64,000 bases of DNA from Candidatus Riflebacteria bacterium HGW-Riflebacteria-2. Lineage in GTDB: Bacteria > Muiribacteriota > Ozemobacteria > Ozemobacterales > Ozemobacteraceae. A program made the translations under genes and the position numbers. Shown piece by piece: positions 33,344-42,686 of the stretch. The stretch spans positions 1 through 64,000 of the forward strand of contig PGYA01000005.1 of assembly GCA_002839435.1 (NCBI GenBank), written 5' to 3'. The notes under the pieces are model-generated. The model saw nothing but the letters and a program-made list of their open reading frames with translations. It was not told the origin of the DNA and searched no databases. Every line of letters begins with the position of its first letter. Position 1 is the first letter of the stretch.

Positions 33344-34777
33344 TTAGTTCACCGGGTTAATGACGAGTATTTCGTCGCTGCTGTCAATAACGTGACCTAC
33401 CGGGTTGATTTTGAGCTCTGCTTTTTTCGGTTTGATACCAACCATGGTAAAGCCAAGTTCGCGATAAATGATGGCGATGGCGTCTTTGCAGGTCAGGCCG
33501 ATTACTTCCTGGGGCGGTTCGATGAAGGTCAGTGTGTGACCGGACTCGCGCGAAAGCAGGTCTTTAAAGAAGGCAAGCAGTCCTTCGTGCATTGAGATGC
33601 GTGCCAGCAGTTTGCCTGAAACTTCACCCTGAATGACGACATCTTCGACGCCGCCCATCTTGAGATGTGTGGCATACTCTTCGTTATAGATTTCGGCGGA
33701 AGTGTGGATTTTCGGGTTGAGTTTTTCGATGGTCAGTGCTGCGAGAATGGTGCGGGCGTCGATGTCTCGAGTAGTGCGGTTCTCACCATGCTCTGAAAGA
33801 ATTACCGCAGCGACGGCCCGTTCGACGCCGGCGCGTTTGAGTGTTTCCATGCGGGTAAAATCTTCGTTGAGCACGCTGATGCGATCGGTCTGAATGCCAC
33901 GCGCTTTAAGCGCATCAAGGCTGGCCTTTTCCGAAACCAGCAGAATTTCAGAATCTTTAAATGCCGGATCGAGCAGAAATTCATTGGCAAGAATCGCCGC
34001 TTTGGCGCTGAACCCGCAGATCAGAATGTGTTTGTTGAGTTCGTCAGGGTTAGCTGGTTTATGCATGGTGCTCTCCTTGAGTTTGTCGATCATGATTGCC
34101 GAAATAGTACCGGTAACCATTGCAAAGACACCCATTTCGAAAATGAGAATGATCAGAAAAACGACTTTGCCGCCGATGCTTTTGGGGTAATCGGCATATT
34201 CACCGGCCATCATCGAAAACAGGGCTTTCCAGAAGGCATCGATGGGTGAGGTTATTTCTTCGGAGATGCCGATTTCGAACTGAGCCAGGCCGACAGCACC
34301 AAAGACTATGGCAAAAACGGCAAAGCTTGAAATTATGCCGAATTCCACCAGTCTGCTTTCGAATATTCGGCCGATGAAAGTGAAACGGCGCTGAAATGTC
34401 GAGCCGATCGAAAAGACCCTGAACAGTCTGAGAATTCGCAAAATTCGACCGATACGAAAGATGCGGAAAACCGGCATTACAGCGAGCAGGTCGATCCAGA
34501 AATTTTTGAGAAAGGTTGCGGTTGAAACGCTTATCAACCAACGCAAACTGAGTTCGACTATGAAAATAAGGGTCAGGCAGTCATTGATTGATTGCAGGGT
34601 TGTCATCTGCTCGGGTGGCAGTGTGAAGAACACTTCGACAATGATGAGAACCACCGAGAGAACGATGAGAAGCATAAGGCTGATGCCAAAGAATGCTGAT
34701 TCGATGAAACTGCGCAGCCATGGGAAAGACTTCGTGGCTGGTTCGATTTCGTATTTGAATTTGACTCTTTTGTGCAT
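33344..34777 (-). CDS. Voltage-sensor cation channel with RCK domains and atypical pore signature
   Basis: The 477-residue protein has six membrane segments. S4 is a clear voltage sensor (FRIFRIGRILRILRLFRVF, 104-122), S5 lies at about 145-165, the pore helix at about 180-190 and S6 at 203-230. The expected TVGYGD filter is replaced by AGEYAD (191-196). A C-terminal RCK/TrkA-N domain begins HILICGFSAKAAILANEFLL (250-269), followed by a second TrkA-like region. The family is Kv/ion-transport type; ion selectivity cannot be assumed from this filter. It precedes murJ by five bases, probably in one transcript. No obvious SD. Confidence 0.88.
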   Translation of the reverse strand: MHKRVKFKYEIEPATKSFPWLRSFIESAFFGISLMLLIVLSVVLIIVEVFFTLPPEQMTTLQSINDCLTLIFIVELSLRWLISVSTATFLKNFWIDLLAVMPVFRIFRIGRILRILRLFRVFSIGSTFQRRFTFIGRIFESRLVEFGIISSFAVFAIVFGAVGLAQFEIGISEEITSPIDAFWKALFSMMAGEYADYPKSIGGKVVFLIILIFEMGVFAMVTGTISAIMIDKLKESTMHKPANPDELNKHILICGFSAKAAILANEFLLDPAFKDSEILLVSEKASLDALKARGIQTDRISVLNEDFTRMETLKRAGVERAVAAVILSEHGENRTTRDIDARTILAALTIEKLNPKIHTSAEIYNEEYATHLKMGGVEDVVIQGEVSGKLLARISMHEGLLAFFKDLLSRESGHTLTFIEPPQEVIGLTCKDAIAIIYRELGFTMVGIKPKKAELKINPVGHVIDSSDEILVINPVN

Positions 34778-34862
34778 GGTGAGGCAATTCTAGTTGATCA
34801 GCCGGTTAAAAGCAAGCCATGCCGATACCGATTACGATAGATTGGGCGTACCCTTAAATCCA

Positions 34863-34892
34863 TAGACAAATAAAAAGCTGCAAGGGTATAAT
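34863..34892 (+). promoter_or_regulatory. Promoter of the pseudopilin operon, possibly leaderless
   Basis: TAGACA (34863-34868), 18 bases, then a perfect TATAAT (34887-34892). The expected start of transcription falls at about 34899, which is the ATG of the first gene. The aaggg that could serve as SD (34882-34886) would then lie outside the mRNA. Confidence 0.6.
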
Positions 34893-34898
34893 CTGGTT

Positions 34899-37262
34899 AT
34901 GATGCGAAAGTTGTCGTTAAAAAAAGGCAATGTAACTGTTATTCTTCTCGGGTTGATCAGTGTTATGCTGATCATGGTCATGGGACTGTCGAGAAGAATG
35001 AGCAGTCACTCACAGTTGCTCACTCTTAGCGATTATACCCAGATCAGCCGCTATTTTCTCGAGTCCTATGCTGGTGATGTGCTGCAGCAGATAAATCTCG
35101 ATGTAAATAAACCTGGTTCTGCCCTGTATGAAGCGTTTCGCGAACCACCGTCAAACCGGGAACTGAGCACCGATTTTTACGAGAAGTCCGGCATGCTCAG
35201 CGAAATGGAAGAAGAGCTGGGTATTGAGATCGTGTCACCGCTGACCATAACTTTTTCCGGTTCCGAAGAAATTGGGTATCCGCCTGGTTTTCAATGTCCG
35301 CCGCACCTGAAGGGAACCGAAAAGCGTGGTCTGCTCGAAATCGTATGTCGCGCCAGGTTTTATGGTCGGGTGTATACTCTGCGGGTACAGTACCCATTTA
35401 CTGTGGTCATGCGGATGACGCCGGTGCTCAAGGATTTTGTTCTCTTTGCTGATAGAATTGCCCGCGAGCAGGGTGATGACAAGATCGGCCCTAACGACAA
35501 TCTAAACATAATGCTGACACGTGACGGCAAGCACCCGGATATTTTTGAAAGCGGAATTGTCAACCATAACAGTCTGCAGCCGGGTAACCGGTATCGCCCG
35601 ATGGTCATGCTGCCGCCGCTAGATCCGATAGAGTATGCTTCGTCAGCCGTTTCTGGCAAGATATTTCTCGGCCCGGCCGATGAATCGATATTTTTGAATC
35701 TGGCCGGTGACACACGTGAGGAAGAAGTTGATACGGTCGGTCAGGCCGGTAGCGGTTTGATACGCGCCAGTTCTGGCGAGATGTTTCTGGTAACTCCCGA
35801 CATTTTCAAGGTTTTTGATTCAGCTTCGAAGTATCAGCATATGACGGTATTTCAGAAGCCTGATGGCTCGCCGGTTAGAATGATGGGCATGGAAGTGCCG
35901 ATCAAATATAATCAGCTCGCCAAAATGGGTATTCTTGGCTTTTCGCAGGAAATAGTACCGCAGTATTCAGAGAGCATTTTTTCGGGGGCCGCCTATACAG
36001 TTGAAAATTTTCTCAACACCGGCAGCAGTGCCAGCGAATTCTGGCGCAAGCTCAAAGACGGCGGCTCCGGTTATGGTGAGGGTTTTATGGCTCTTTCCAG
36101 CGGTCTCAAGCTTATGGGAATCAAGCCCGACGATATCAATTTCGGCCACGTTAATCGCGAGATTTTTGGCAACGTGCTCAGCCGGTTTTTTGTGTTAACC
36201 TTCTGGTGGCCGCCTTCTGGCGGCGGTGTGCCGCTGGAGTATGACGAAAACCGCAGTCCGAATGATTTTCCAACGACAACGGTCAGTCTGTATACCTATA
36301 AGTTCGAGCCTCTATACTCTAATCTGAAGTTTCAGGATTTCATGTCGCGCATGGTTTCCGGCAAGAACTGGAACCCGGGCGTGAGTGGTGTCGCTAATCC
36401 GCCAGAAGGCTTCATGCCCTACAACTATGGCCCGGATAAGGCAAATCCAGATAAGATGAAAAAGCAGATTCTGTCGAATTTCGATTTTTCTGCTGCCGAT
36501 GGTTTTACGGCCGGCGAAAGACTTGACCGCATGATGAGTAACTGGTTCAGGGTTACCAGTGACAACTCGCCTCAGTTGAACGGTATCGATGTCAGAATTG
36601 GTCGTGCCTTTGCCAGCGGCGAGGAGTTTCTTGAGGCGGCCGGCTACGAGACCGGCAAGTTTATGGTAAACGGTGTTGTCTATGTTGCCGGGCCGTTAGA
36701 AGTGCCTGAACTCGACATGGAAAATGAGAATATCGGCGGTGGTGTGATTCTGGTTGACGGACCTATAGAGCTTCACAACATAACCCGCGGTTATAAGCTT
36801 GACACTAACGACTTCAAGCTTGGCGCTTATGGCGCCATGCTGTTTCGCGGCCCGGCTTTCGACCATTATCAGAAATGGAAAACCGAGATAACCCAGGAAA
36901 ATTTTCTTACCTTTGTCAGTTTGCGTGGTGATGCGATAACAATCTCGGGTGAAGCCCTGCTCGGCGTTCATCTGGTAAATCTCAATCCGTTGCAGTCCTC
37001 GCCTTACGATCAGATCGTATGGGCGCGTTCAGTGCGCAAAGAAATCGTTTTCTGCGGTGGTATTGCCTGCAATTTTCTCAATCTGCCCAAGCGCCTGCTT
37101 GAATTTGGCACTATTGACAACTCATGTGACCATCTGCGCGCGCCTTTTTTTATTTATCACTCGGCAATGGCCTCGTCAGAGCCGGCTTATGCCGTTCAGC
37201 TGATGGAAAATATGCGTGGCTACATGCTAACCGCTGAGAGGGCGCCAGGTGAAGATGATTAG
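34899..37262 (+). CDS. Large GspK/PilX-like minor pseudopilin
   Basis: The 787-residue protein starts with a short basic leader and a class III signal (KKG then NVTVILLGLISVMLIMVMG). As in GspK, the residue five after the glycine is not Glu. A single N-terminal helix is followed by a very large soluble domain that I cannot assign, with segments such as LPPLDPIEYASSAVSGKIFL and GGGVILVDGPIEL. GspK members are about 300-350 residues, so this one is more than twice as long. It opens an operon with PilV- and PilW-like prepilins and probably caps the pseudopilus or pilus tip. Confidence 0.75.
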   Translation: MMRKLSLKKGNVTVILLGLISVMLIMVMGLSRRMSSHSQLLTLSDYTQISRYFLESYAGDVLQQINLDVNKPGSALYEAFREPPSNRELSTDFYEKSGMLSEMEEELGIEIVSPLTITFSGSEEIGYPPGFQCPPHLKGTEKRGLLEIVCRARFYGRVYTLRVQYPFTVVMRMTPVLKDFVLFADRIAREQGDDKIGPNDNLNIMLTRDGKHPDIFESGIVNHNSLQPGNRYRPMVMLPPLDPIEYASSAVSGKIFLGPADESIFLNLAGDTREEEVDTVGQAGSGLIRASSGEMFLVTPDIFKVFDSASKYQHMTVFQKPDGSPVRMMGMEVPIKYNQLAKMGILGFSQEIVPQYSESIFSGAAYTVENFLNTGSSASEFWRKLKDGGSGYGEGFMALSSGLKLMGIKPDDINFGHVNREIFGNVLSRFFVLTFWWPPSGGGVPLEYDENRSPNDFPTTTVSLYTYKFEPLYSNLKFQDFMSRMVSGKNWNPGVSGVANPPEGFMPYNYGPDKANPDKMKKQILSNFDFSAADGFTAGERLDRMMSNWFRVTSDNSPQLNGIDVRIGRAFASGEEFLEAAGYETGKFMVNGVVYVAGPLEVPELDMENENIGGGVILVDGPIELHNITRGYKLDTNDFKLGAYGAMLFRGPAFDHYQKWKTEITQENFLTFVSLRGDAITISGEALLGVHLVNLNPLQSSPYDQIVWARSVRKEIVFCGGIACNFLNLPKRLLEFGTIDNSCDHLRAPFFIYHSAMASSEPAYAVQLMENMRGYMLTAERAPGEDD

Positions 37263-37740
37263 ACATTCAGAGAGACGGCGAGGGTTGTCGATGATCGAAC
37301 TGCTGGTTGGTGTGACCATTTTTGCCCTGGCAATGATGCCGCTGATGTGGCTGGGGTCTTCGCAGACACGCGGAGCCTATTCGATCGGCAAGCATATGAT
37401 TGCTTCCCAAATCGCTGCCAGCTTTATCGATAATCTGCTCAAGCTGCCATACAAGGAATGTCTCGACAAAGTTAAGGTGCTGCGCGCGCAGGGCCGCACC
37501 GGCGTTCTCCAGAACGAGGATCTGCAGGCGACTTTGCAGGTGGTTAACGATCAGGGCATACAGAACGACATGGAGACTTCCTTTCGCTTTTTTCAGTATG
37601 AGTTTAGTTACGATGAAAACGAAGAAGACCGCATACTGCGGCTGAATGTGGAAATTTTTTATCATGTTGTTGAAGGTGATGACAGGTCTCTGGCTTCGGT
37701 CAGATTGTTTGTTTTGAAATTTGGAGATCGCAATGGCTGA
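37249..37740 (+). CDS. PilV/GspI-like minor prepilin
   Basis: The 163-residue protein has a prepilin peptidase site RRG/LSMIELLVGVTIFALAMM with Glu at +5 and one hydrophobic helix. The remainder is a small soluble domain (MIASQIAASFIDNLLKLPY, FRFFQYEFSYDENEED). It overlaps the preceding gene by 14 bases. Either GTG 37249 (six bases after a gagagg) or ATG 37255 may be the start; the leader is short in both. It is part of the minor-pilin set at 34.9-39.3 kb. Confidence 0.88.
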   Translation: MKMIRHSERRRGLSMIELLVGVTIFALAMMPLMWLGSSQTRGAYSIGKHMIASQIAASFIDNLLKLPYKECLDKVKVLRAQGRTGVLQNEDLQATLQVVNDQGIQNDMETSFRFFQYEFSYDENEEDRILRLNVEIFYHVVEGDDRSLASVRLFVLKFGDRNG

Positions 37741-38299
37741 ATGTTCGGTAAAACGTCGTTGTCGAGCGGTGACCATGGTTGAAATAGTTATTGTTGCCGC
37801 TATTTCCAGCATGGTGCTGACCAGTGCGATGCTGATAATGAATCGAACTACCAGACACTTCAAAAAAGGCACCGACATGCTTAACATTCAGCGTCTCATG
37901 GACAGCATTGTCGAGCGTATCAGGACCGACGTCAGATCGCTGAAACATACTGTGCCTGAAGAATGCAAAGACGACAAGTTTACCTTTTATGCGATTCGAG
38001 ATGGTGAAGCCAAAAAAATAGAGTATACTTACGACGCATCTACGCAGACACTTTTTCGCCGTGACGAGAACGGGCAATCGAACTTTCATGGATCGCGACA
38101 GGTCAAGTCGTTTCTGTTCAAACCGAAAGTCAATGATGCCGGGAAATTTGAGTTTCTTAACGTAGCGATGCAGTTGATTTCTGATGAAAAAGGCACCGGT
38201 GGCGCTTCGACGCTTTCGATAGCCAGTCAGTTCTATTCGACCTGTGTTGAATCGGAGCTTAACATAAGTAATTTACGCAAAGAAAAGGCCAAAAAATAG
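37733..38299 (+). CDS. PilW/GspJ-like minor prepilin
   Basis: The 188-residue protein has a prepilin-type N-terminus: RRCRA/VTMVEIVIVAAISSMV with Glu at +5 but Ala instead of Gly at -1. The soluble part contains TVPEECKDDKFTFYAIRDGE, typical of PilW/GspJ-like domains. The ATG at 37733 has ggag six bases upstream and overlaps the previous stop by 8 bases; a TTG four codons earlier is less likely. Confidence 0.87.
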   Translation: MAECSVKRRCRAVTMVEIVIVAAISSMVLTSAMLIMNRTTRHFKKGTDMLNIQRLMDSIVERIRTDVRSLKHTVPEECKDDKFTFYAIRDGEAKKIEYTYDASTQTLFRRDENGQSNFHGSRQVKSFLFKPKVNDAGKFEFLNVAMQLISDEKGTGGASTLSIASQFYSTCVESELNISNLRKEKAKK

Positions 38300-38315
38300 C
38301 TTTGGAGGTTATCAC

Positions 38316-39347
38316 ATGAACAAATCAAGGTTAATCGCGCTTTGTCTGCTTTTCGGCAGTTGTGTCTGCCTGTTGCAGGCCTCTGACGAGATCATCAAGA
38401 AGGGTCGTGCCCTGCAGAACGCCAAAAAATACGATGAGGCGCAGGAACTATATCTGAAAGCGCTCAAGCCTGATGCATCAGAAGACCTCTATATCGAAGC
38501 GGGCTCATTTCTGGGAAAAGTGCAACGCTATGATGTGGCCGAAAGTGTGCTTGAAAAAGGGCTGGCAGCATATCCTGCCAGCACTTCGCTGATGAACCTG
38601 CATGGCCTGATCAAGCATCGCAAAGGCGATAACGAGGCTGCCAAGAAGATCTTTGAAGCTGTGCTGGTGAAAGACGCCGAAAACAGTTTTGCAAAAAAAT
38701 GGCTGGAAACGGTTAAGTCAGGCAAGGCTGTCACCGGCAGCGAAACGCAGAGCGGCGATGATTCAGACTCTACCAGTAGCTACAGCCCGTCTCCATCGGG
38801 AGTCTATCAGGCTTCGACCAGTATGGGCAAAGATGAGCAGCTGAAGCTGGCGATCGAATTGTACAAGGAAATGATGGAACTGGAAAAGTGGGAACTCGAT
38901 CGCTTTGTTGAGTTGCACAAGCAGGTTATCGAACGCTGCCCGCAGACCGATCAGGCCGAAGAATCTTGCTGGCGCCTTTCCAACCTATATATGCTCGGCG
39001 AGGATCCGCCTGATTACGACAATGTTATCGCGGTACTCGAACATCTGCTCAAGCAGTATCCTGCGACCGAGCTGCTGCCTGATGCCAAGAACCGTCTGCT
39101 GATCGCTTACCAGAAGACCGGTCGCATGAATGAAGTCGTCACCCTTTATGAAGAGCTGTTCAAACTGGATCCTGCGCCACAAGACAACCAGGTTTTCATG
39201 GCGCGCGCGCTTGAATTTGGCAACGCTTTGACTGCTGTCGGGCGTGGTGCTGAGGCGGCGCTGTGGTATCAGAAAGTGATCGAGCTCGACAACAATCGCA
39301 ACAGTCTGGAAGCAAGAGCAGCCAATGCTCGCCTTAATGGGCAATAA
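38316..39347 (+). CDS. Exported TPR protein of the pilin operon
   Basis: The 343-residue protein has a signal peptide (SRLIALCLLFGSCVCLLQA) and two TPR blocks (about 25-145: GRALQNAKKYDEAQELYLKA, NLHGLIKHRKGDNEAAKKIF; about 165-340: SCWRLSNLYMLGED, LLIAYQKTGRMNEVVTLYEE) split by a Ser/Thr-rich linker. It probably acts in the periplasm as a pilus assembly scaffold, an inference from its place after the minor prepilins. ggagg precedes the ATG. Confidence 0.87.
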   Translation: MNKSRLIALCLLFGSCVCLLQASDEIIKKGRALQNAKKYDEAQELYLKALKPDASEDLYIEAGSFLGKVQRYDVAESVLEKGLAAYPASTSLMNLHGLIKHRKGDNEAAKKIFEAVLVKDAENSFAKKWLETVKSGKAVTGSETQSGDDSDSTSSYSPSPSGVYQASTSMGKDEQLKLAIELYKEMMELEKWELDRFVELHKQVIERCPQTDQAEESCWRLSNLYMLGEDPPDYDNVIAVLEHLLKQYPATELLPDAKNRLLIAYQKTGRMNEVVTLYEELFKLDPAPQDNQVFMARALEFGNALTAVGRGAEAALWYQKVIELDNNRNSLEARAANARLNGQ

Positions 39348-39440
39348 GCCGGCAAGCCCTTGCGGGTTAAGTAAAAATTATTAGAATTAACAGCAGAATT
39401 GGTTGCCCGGCGTATTCAAATAATTATTGCGGGCACCGGG

Positions 39441-39602
39441 GTGAAGCAATTGGAGAACGAGAACCATCTGTTGTTGATAATTATTCTGCTGCTGGCAGTG
39501 GCTGCTTTTGTGGTCGGTGACAGCAACAACAGAAGCTCAGAAAAATCGGGCGGAACTGTCGAAGCGAATGGCGCCAGTCAGTCGATAATTCTTGGTCACT
39601 GA
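39441..39602 (+). CDS. Possible small single-pass membrane protein
   Basis: From GTG 39441 the frame encodes 53 residues: KQLENENH, a membrane helix LLLIIILLLAVAAFVVG, then a Ser/Gly-rich tail ending ILGH. An earlier TTG (39399) would add 14 residues. No convincing SD is visible. It ends overlapping the convergent HEAT-repeat gene by 7 bases. The clean helix favours a real gene, but I cannot name it. Confidence 0.4.
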   Translation: MKQLENENHLLLIIILLLAVAAFVVGDSNNRSSEKSGGTVEANGASQSIILGH

Positions 39603-41959
39603 AAGCCTTGCATATTTTCCGGCAAAGAAGCGGCGTAAACCGAAAGTGCCTGACGCAGGTCAGAAAATGATTCTGGCAACATGCTCGTAAGTTTGCGTAT
39701 GACTACGGCATTGTAGGGTCTTGCCAGCACCAGCTCAGACATCAGGTCGAGAACGGTTTCGCTTTCGTTTTCGAGTACCTTGAGCTGAATCATGGCATTG
39801 TAGAGGTTCATTGAGGGTTCGCTGAGATGGTGCAGCTTCTGCATCATCAGTTCGGCGCCACTGCCGCGTATCGAGCGGCACAGCAGCAGGCAGCCGGCCA
39901 GAAGTTCGTTATAGAGTTCCTTGGCTGCATCGCCGTAATCGGTGGCTCTGTCGAGATTTCCCAGTTTGACCGTGATGCGGTAAGCGTCGAGAATATCGGC
40001 GAGTATACCTGGGTGCTCAACCAGACAACCGGCCAGCATTCCAGATGCGCGCTGCAGTTCACCGTCCAAGGCCAGAAGTGCTGCCAGCATGCGGCGAATC
40101 GGGTAGGAAGAAGGGTGGCGTCGCGATTTTTCTTCGAGAATCCAGATCAGTTTCTTGCGATTTCCCCGGGCAATTGCCATTTCGCTGAAAACCTGTGCTA
40201 TTTCAGGTGTGTTAAGCAGCATTGGACCATATGATCCCGATTTGTGCAGCATGGCCCCGCGCCTGGCGACTGCTAATGGCAGCGGATGATCGGGGGCGAG
40301 CAGCGGCGGTTGAATGCGCAGTAGTTGGCCGAGGGAATAGCAGCCGGCCAGCACCGACAAGGGTTCGGGCACCAGCAGCATGCGGTTGAGGGTAGCCACT
40401 ATGTCGAGCTGACCGAGAAGAAAAAGATTTCTGGCGGCCGCGCCCCTTACCCTCGGGACATTGTCTTTGAGCGCACTGGTAAAATACGAAACCGCTTCGC
40501 CACCGCATATAAGCATGGCTGACAGCATATTGGCTCTGACTCTTGAGTCTGTGTGATCGTGGAATCTTGAATAAACAAGTAGCCGACTGCAGCCGAGGCG
40601 CCCAAGTGAGCTCAACAGCGAGGCGATAACATGCGGGTGATGTTCCTTTTCCAGCGTGCGTAGCACGAGGTCTTCGGCGTTGCGACCAAGCAGGCCGCAG
40701 AGTATTGCACTCTGGCTGCGTTTGAAGGCATCGGTAGATTTCATCAAGCGCCCGAGCCAGGGCAGCAGAAGATCATGAACTCGCAGGTTGCCGCGGGCAG
40801 CTGGCAGTAACTTGCGTACACTCAAAATCAGCTGTCTGATGACATCGCCATTTTTTTCGCGATCGAAGCAGTCTGCCAGAATTGGCAGGGCGGTCTCGGG
40901 TGAAATATTGCCAAGAGCGGCAGCAGCAAAGGCACGCTGTGGTTTCGCTTCGGCGGCGAGGTAGCTCTCAAGTAGACGCAGGGCTTTCATCGAACCGGCC
41001 TGCCAGGCATACTGGGCGGCGAGACAGGCAGTGCCGGGATCGCTGCTTTTGATCGCCCTGCGGTAAAGGCTGGCCTTTTCTTCTATTGGGACAGCGAAGT
41101 TTTCGGCTGCCTGCAGGGCCGCCTGCGCCAGTATGCTGTCATCCGAGGCAGCGTAGTTGACAATTACCGGCCAGACTTCTTCGCGGCCGGTGCTGGCGGC
41201 GAGCGGCAACAACGCGGCTTTTCGTTGCGGGTCGGCAGTTTCCTTGAGCATTGAGAGGATCAGCAGGTATACCTTGCTGCCACCACAGGCGAGCAGGGCA
41301 CGGGCAGCTTCGATGGCTATGCGTTTTTCGGGTGAGCGCGCGAGCAGCAGGGTCTGGTCGGTCAGTTCCGGTACCGGATTGAGCTGCAGCGAGAGCAGAA
41401 CTGGCAGGAGTCTTGATGAGTCCTGTGAGCCGATTTCGCGTCTGAGCAGGTCAACACGCTCATGACTGCCAGGCAGCGAGGCGAGAAGTACGGCAAAGCC
41501 TTCTGGCAGCTGAAAAGTCTGCGCCGACTGAACAAGTGCCAACCCAGGTGTCTGCCCACTGTTGAGGCTTTCAAAATTCAACGGGGTGGCAAGCGATTCG
41601 AGAACCTTTTCGACGAGTCCGAAGCTGAGATGTTCGGGGGCGAAAGCCAGGGCCTTGAGAGCTGCTACCCGCAGCTGAGCCGGCCCAGTACAGGCGCGTC
41701 GCGACAACAGATCGATCGATTCACCAAACAACTCTTTCCAGGTATCTCTGATCATTATTGTTGGCGGAAACAGCTTTTTAAGACCGAGAAACGACATCAA
41801 CGACAGGGTGGTATCATCACTGTCGATAAAATCCTCAAAAATTTCACGATCGACCGGTTGCGGTTCACGCACCATGGCGGCGAGCGCCGATCTTCTGATC
41901 CAGCCGTCGGTGGCTCGAACAGCATCGCGCGGGTATTTTATCAGGCGATCAGATGACAT
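39596..41959 (-). CDS. HEAT-repeat protein, last gene of the MoxR block
   Basis: The 787-residue protein is an alpha-solenoid of HEAT repeats (ALKALAFAPEHLSFGLVEKV, AAFAAAALGNISPETALPIL, VRANMLSAMLICGGEAVSYF, VRGAAARNLFLLGQ), with TPR-like helices in the last 200 residues. No signal peptide, so it is probably cytoplasmic. Such solenoids bind partner proteins. It starts nine bases after the M48-like gene and is the end of the twelve-gene minus-strand run. Confidence 0.85.
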   Translation of the reverse strand: MSSDRLIKYPRDAVRATDGWIRRSALAAMVREPQPVDREIFEDFIDSDDTTLSLMSFLGLKKLFPPTIMIRDTWKELFGESIDLLSRRACTGPAQLRVAALKALAFAPEHLSFGLVEKVLESLATPLNFESLNSGQTPGLALVQSAQTFQLPEGFAVLLASLPGSHERVDLLRREIGSQDSSRLLPVLLSLQLNPVPELTDQTLLLARSPEKRIAIEAARALLACGGSKVYLLILSMLKETADPQRKAALLPLAASTGREEVWPVIVNYAASDDSILAQAALQAAENFAVPIEEKASLYRRAIKSSDPGTACLAAQYAWQAGSMKALRLLESYLAAEAKPQRAFAAAALGNISPETALPILADCFDREKNGDVIRQLILSVRKLLPAARGNLRVHDLLLPWLGRLMKSTDAFKRSQSAILCGLLGRNAEDLVLRTLEKEHHPHVIASLLSSLGRLGCSRLLVYSRFHDHTDSRVRANMLSAMLICGGEAVSYFTSALKDNVPRVRGAAARNLFLLGQLDIVATLNRMLLVPEPLSVLAGCYSLGQLLRIQPPLLAPDHPLPLAVARRGAMLHKSGSYGPMLLNTPEIAQVFSEMAIARGNRKKLIWILEEKSRRHPSSYPIRRMLAALLALDGELQRASGMLAGCLVEHPGILADILDAYRITVKLGNLDRATDYGDAAKELYNELLAGCLLLCRSIRGSGAELMMQKLHHLSEPSMNLYNAMIQLKVLENESETVLDLMSELVLARPYNAVVIRKLTSMLPESFSDLRQALSVYAASLPENMQGFQ

Positions 41960-41968
41960 CTGCTGATT

Positions 41969-42685
41969 TTATTCCGGAAGTTTCAATTTCTCAAGTTCAT
42001 CAATACGTGCTGGCAAGTCGCCGGTATCCCATGGTAAAACCGGCCAGATTCGGATTGAAAAGCTTTTGAGCATTTCAATAGCAGCTTTCCTGGTGTTTTC
42101 GGGTGAGCTGGTCAGTAGAATTCCCTGCAGATCTGCTTTCTTGTGGTCAAGTTTGGGAATGTTGCGCAGATAGTCGCGCAAAACCTTGCGCAGAATACTG
42201 GAATTTCTGTGTTCTGCCCTTGTTTTAAGCTGGTTTAGAATTGTCGGATACAGCCCCTCGTTTTTTATAAGCTTCATCGGGTGTTTGAGAGCAATGTGCA
42301 TGACGTTGCGGGCAAGAATGAAATCACGCTGCTCACTTGTGGTGGCTGCTTTCATAAGTCCGGCGGTTACTATTAAAGTGCCGCCGGGCAGTGGTATTTC
42401 GTCGGGAATGTCACTTTCGATAACCAGCACGCTGTAAGCCAGTCCGGCACGACTGCTGTTTTCGGCTAGTTTCCGCATGCGCAGTGACATGTCGGTGTCT
42501 GAAGCAATACTAAGATATTCGGGAAACTCGCTGAGAAACTGGTCGCGCATGAGATCGCCAATCGCTATTTCAGCGCGGGTTTCGTCGAGGAGCTGCGAGA
42601 AGTAGCGCATGACCGGGTTTACTGCCAGAACTGGTTGCAGGCTTAGGCCTATCATAAACAACGAAAAAACAAGGTATCTGAACAT
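41969..42685 (-). CDS. Exported M48-like protein lacking the HExxH zinc motif
   Basis: The 238-residue protein has a signal peptide (FRYLVFSLFMIGLSLQPVLA) and an M48 peptidase-type core: IPLPGGTLIVTAGLMKAA then TSEQRDFILARNVMHIALKH. Where active M48 enzymes read AHEIGH, this has ARNVMH (about 125-130), so the first His and the catalytic Glu are missing. It should bind but not cut, or act as a regulator. The ATG at 42685 starts the signal peptide directly; 14 upstream codons overlap the neighbour and are rejected. An intact M48 peptidase is encoded 1.2 kb upstream in the same block. Confidence 0.78.
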   Translation of the reverse strand: MFRYLVFSLFMIGLSLQPVLAVNPVMRYFSQLLDETRAEIAIGDLMRDQFLSEFPEYLSIASDTDMSLRMRKLAENSSRAGLAYSVLVIESDIPDEIPLPGGTLIVTAGLMKAATTSEQRDFILARNVMHIALKHPMKLIKNEGLYPTILNQLKTRAEHRNSSILRKVLRDYLRNIPKLDHKKADLQGILLTSSPENTRKAAIEMLKSFSIRIWPVLPWDTGDLPARIDELEKLKLPE

Positions 42686-42686
42686 G

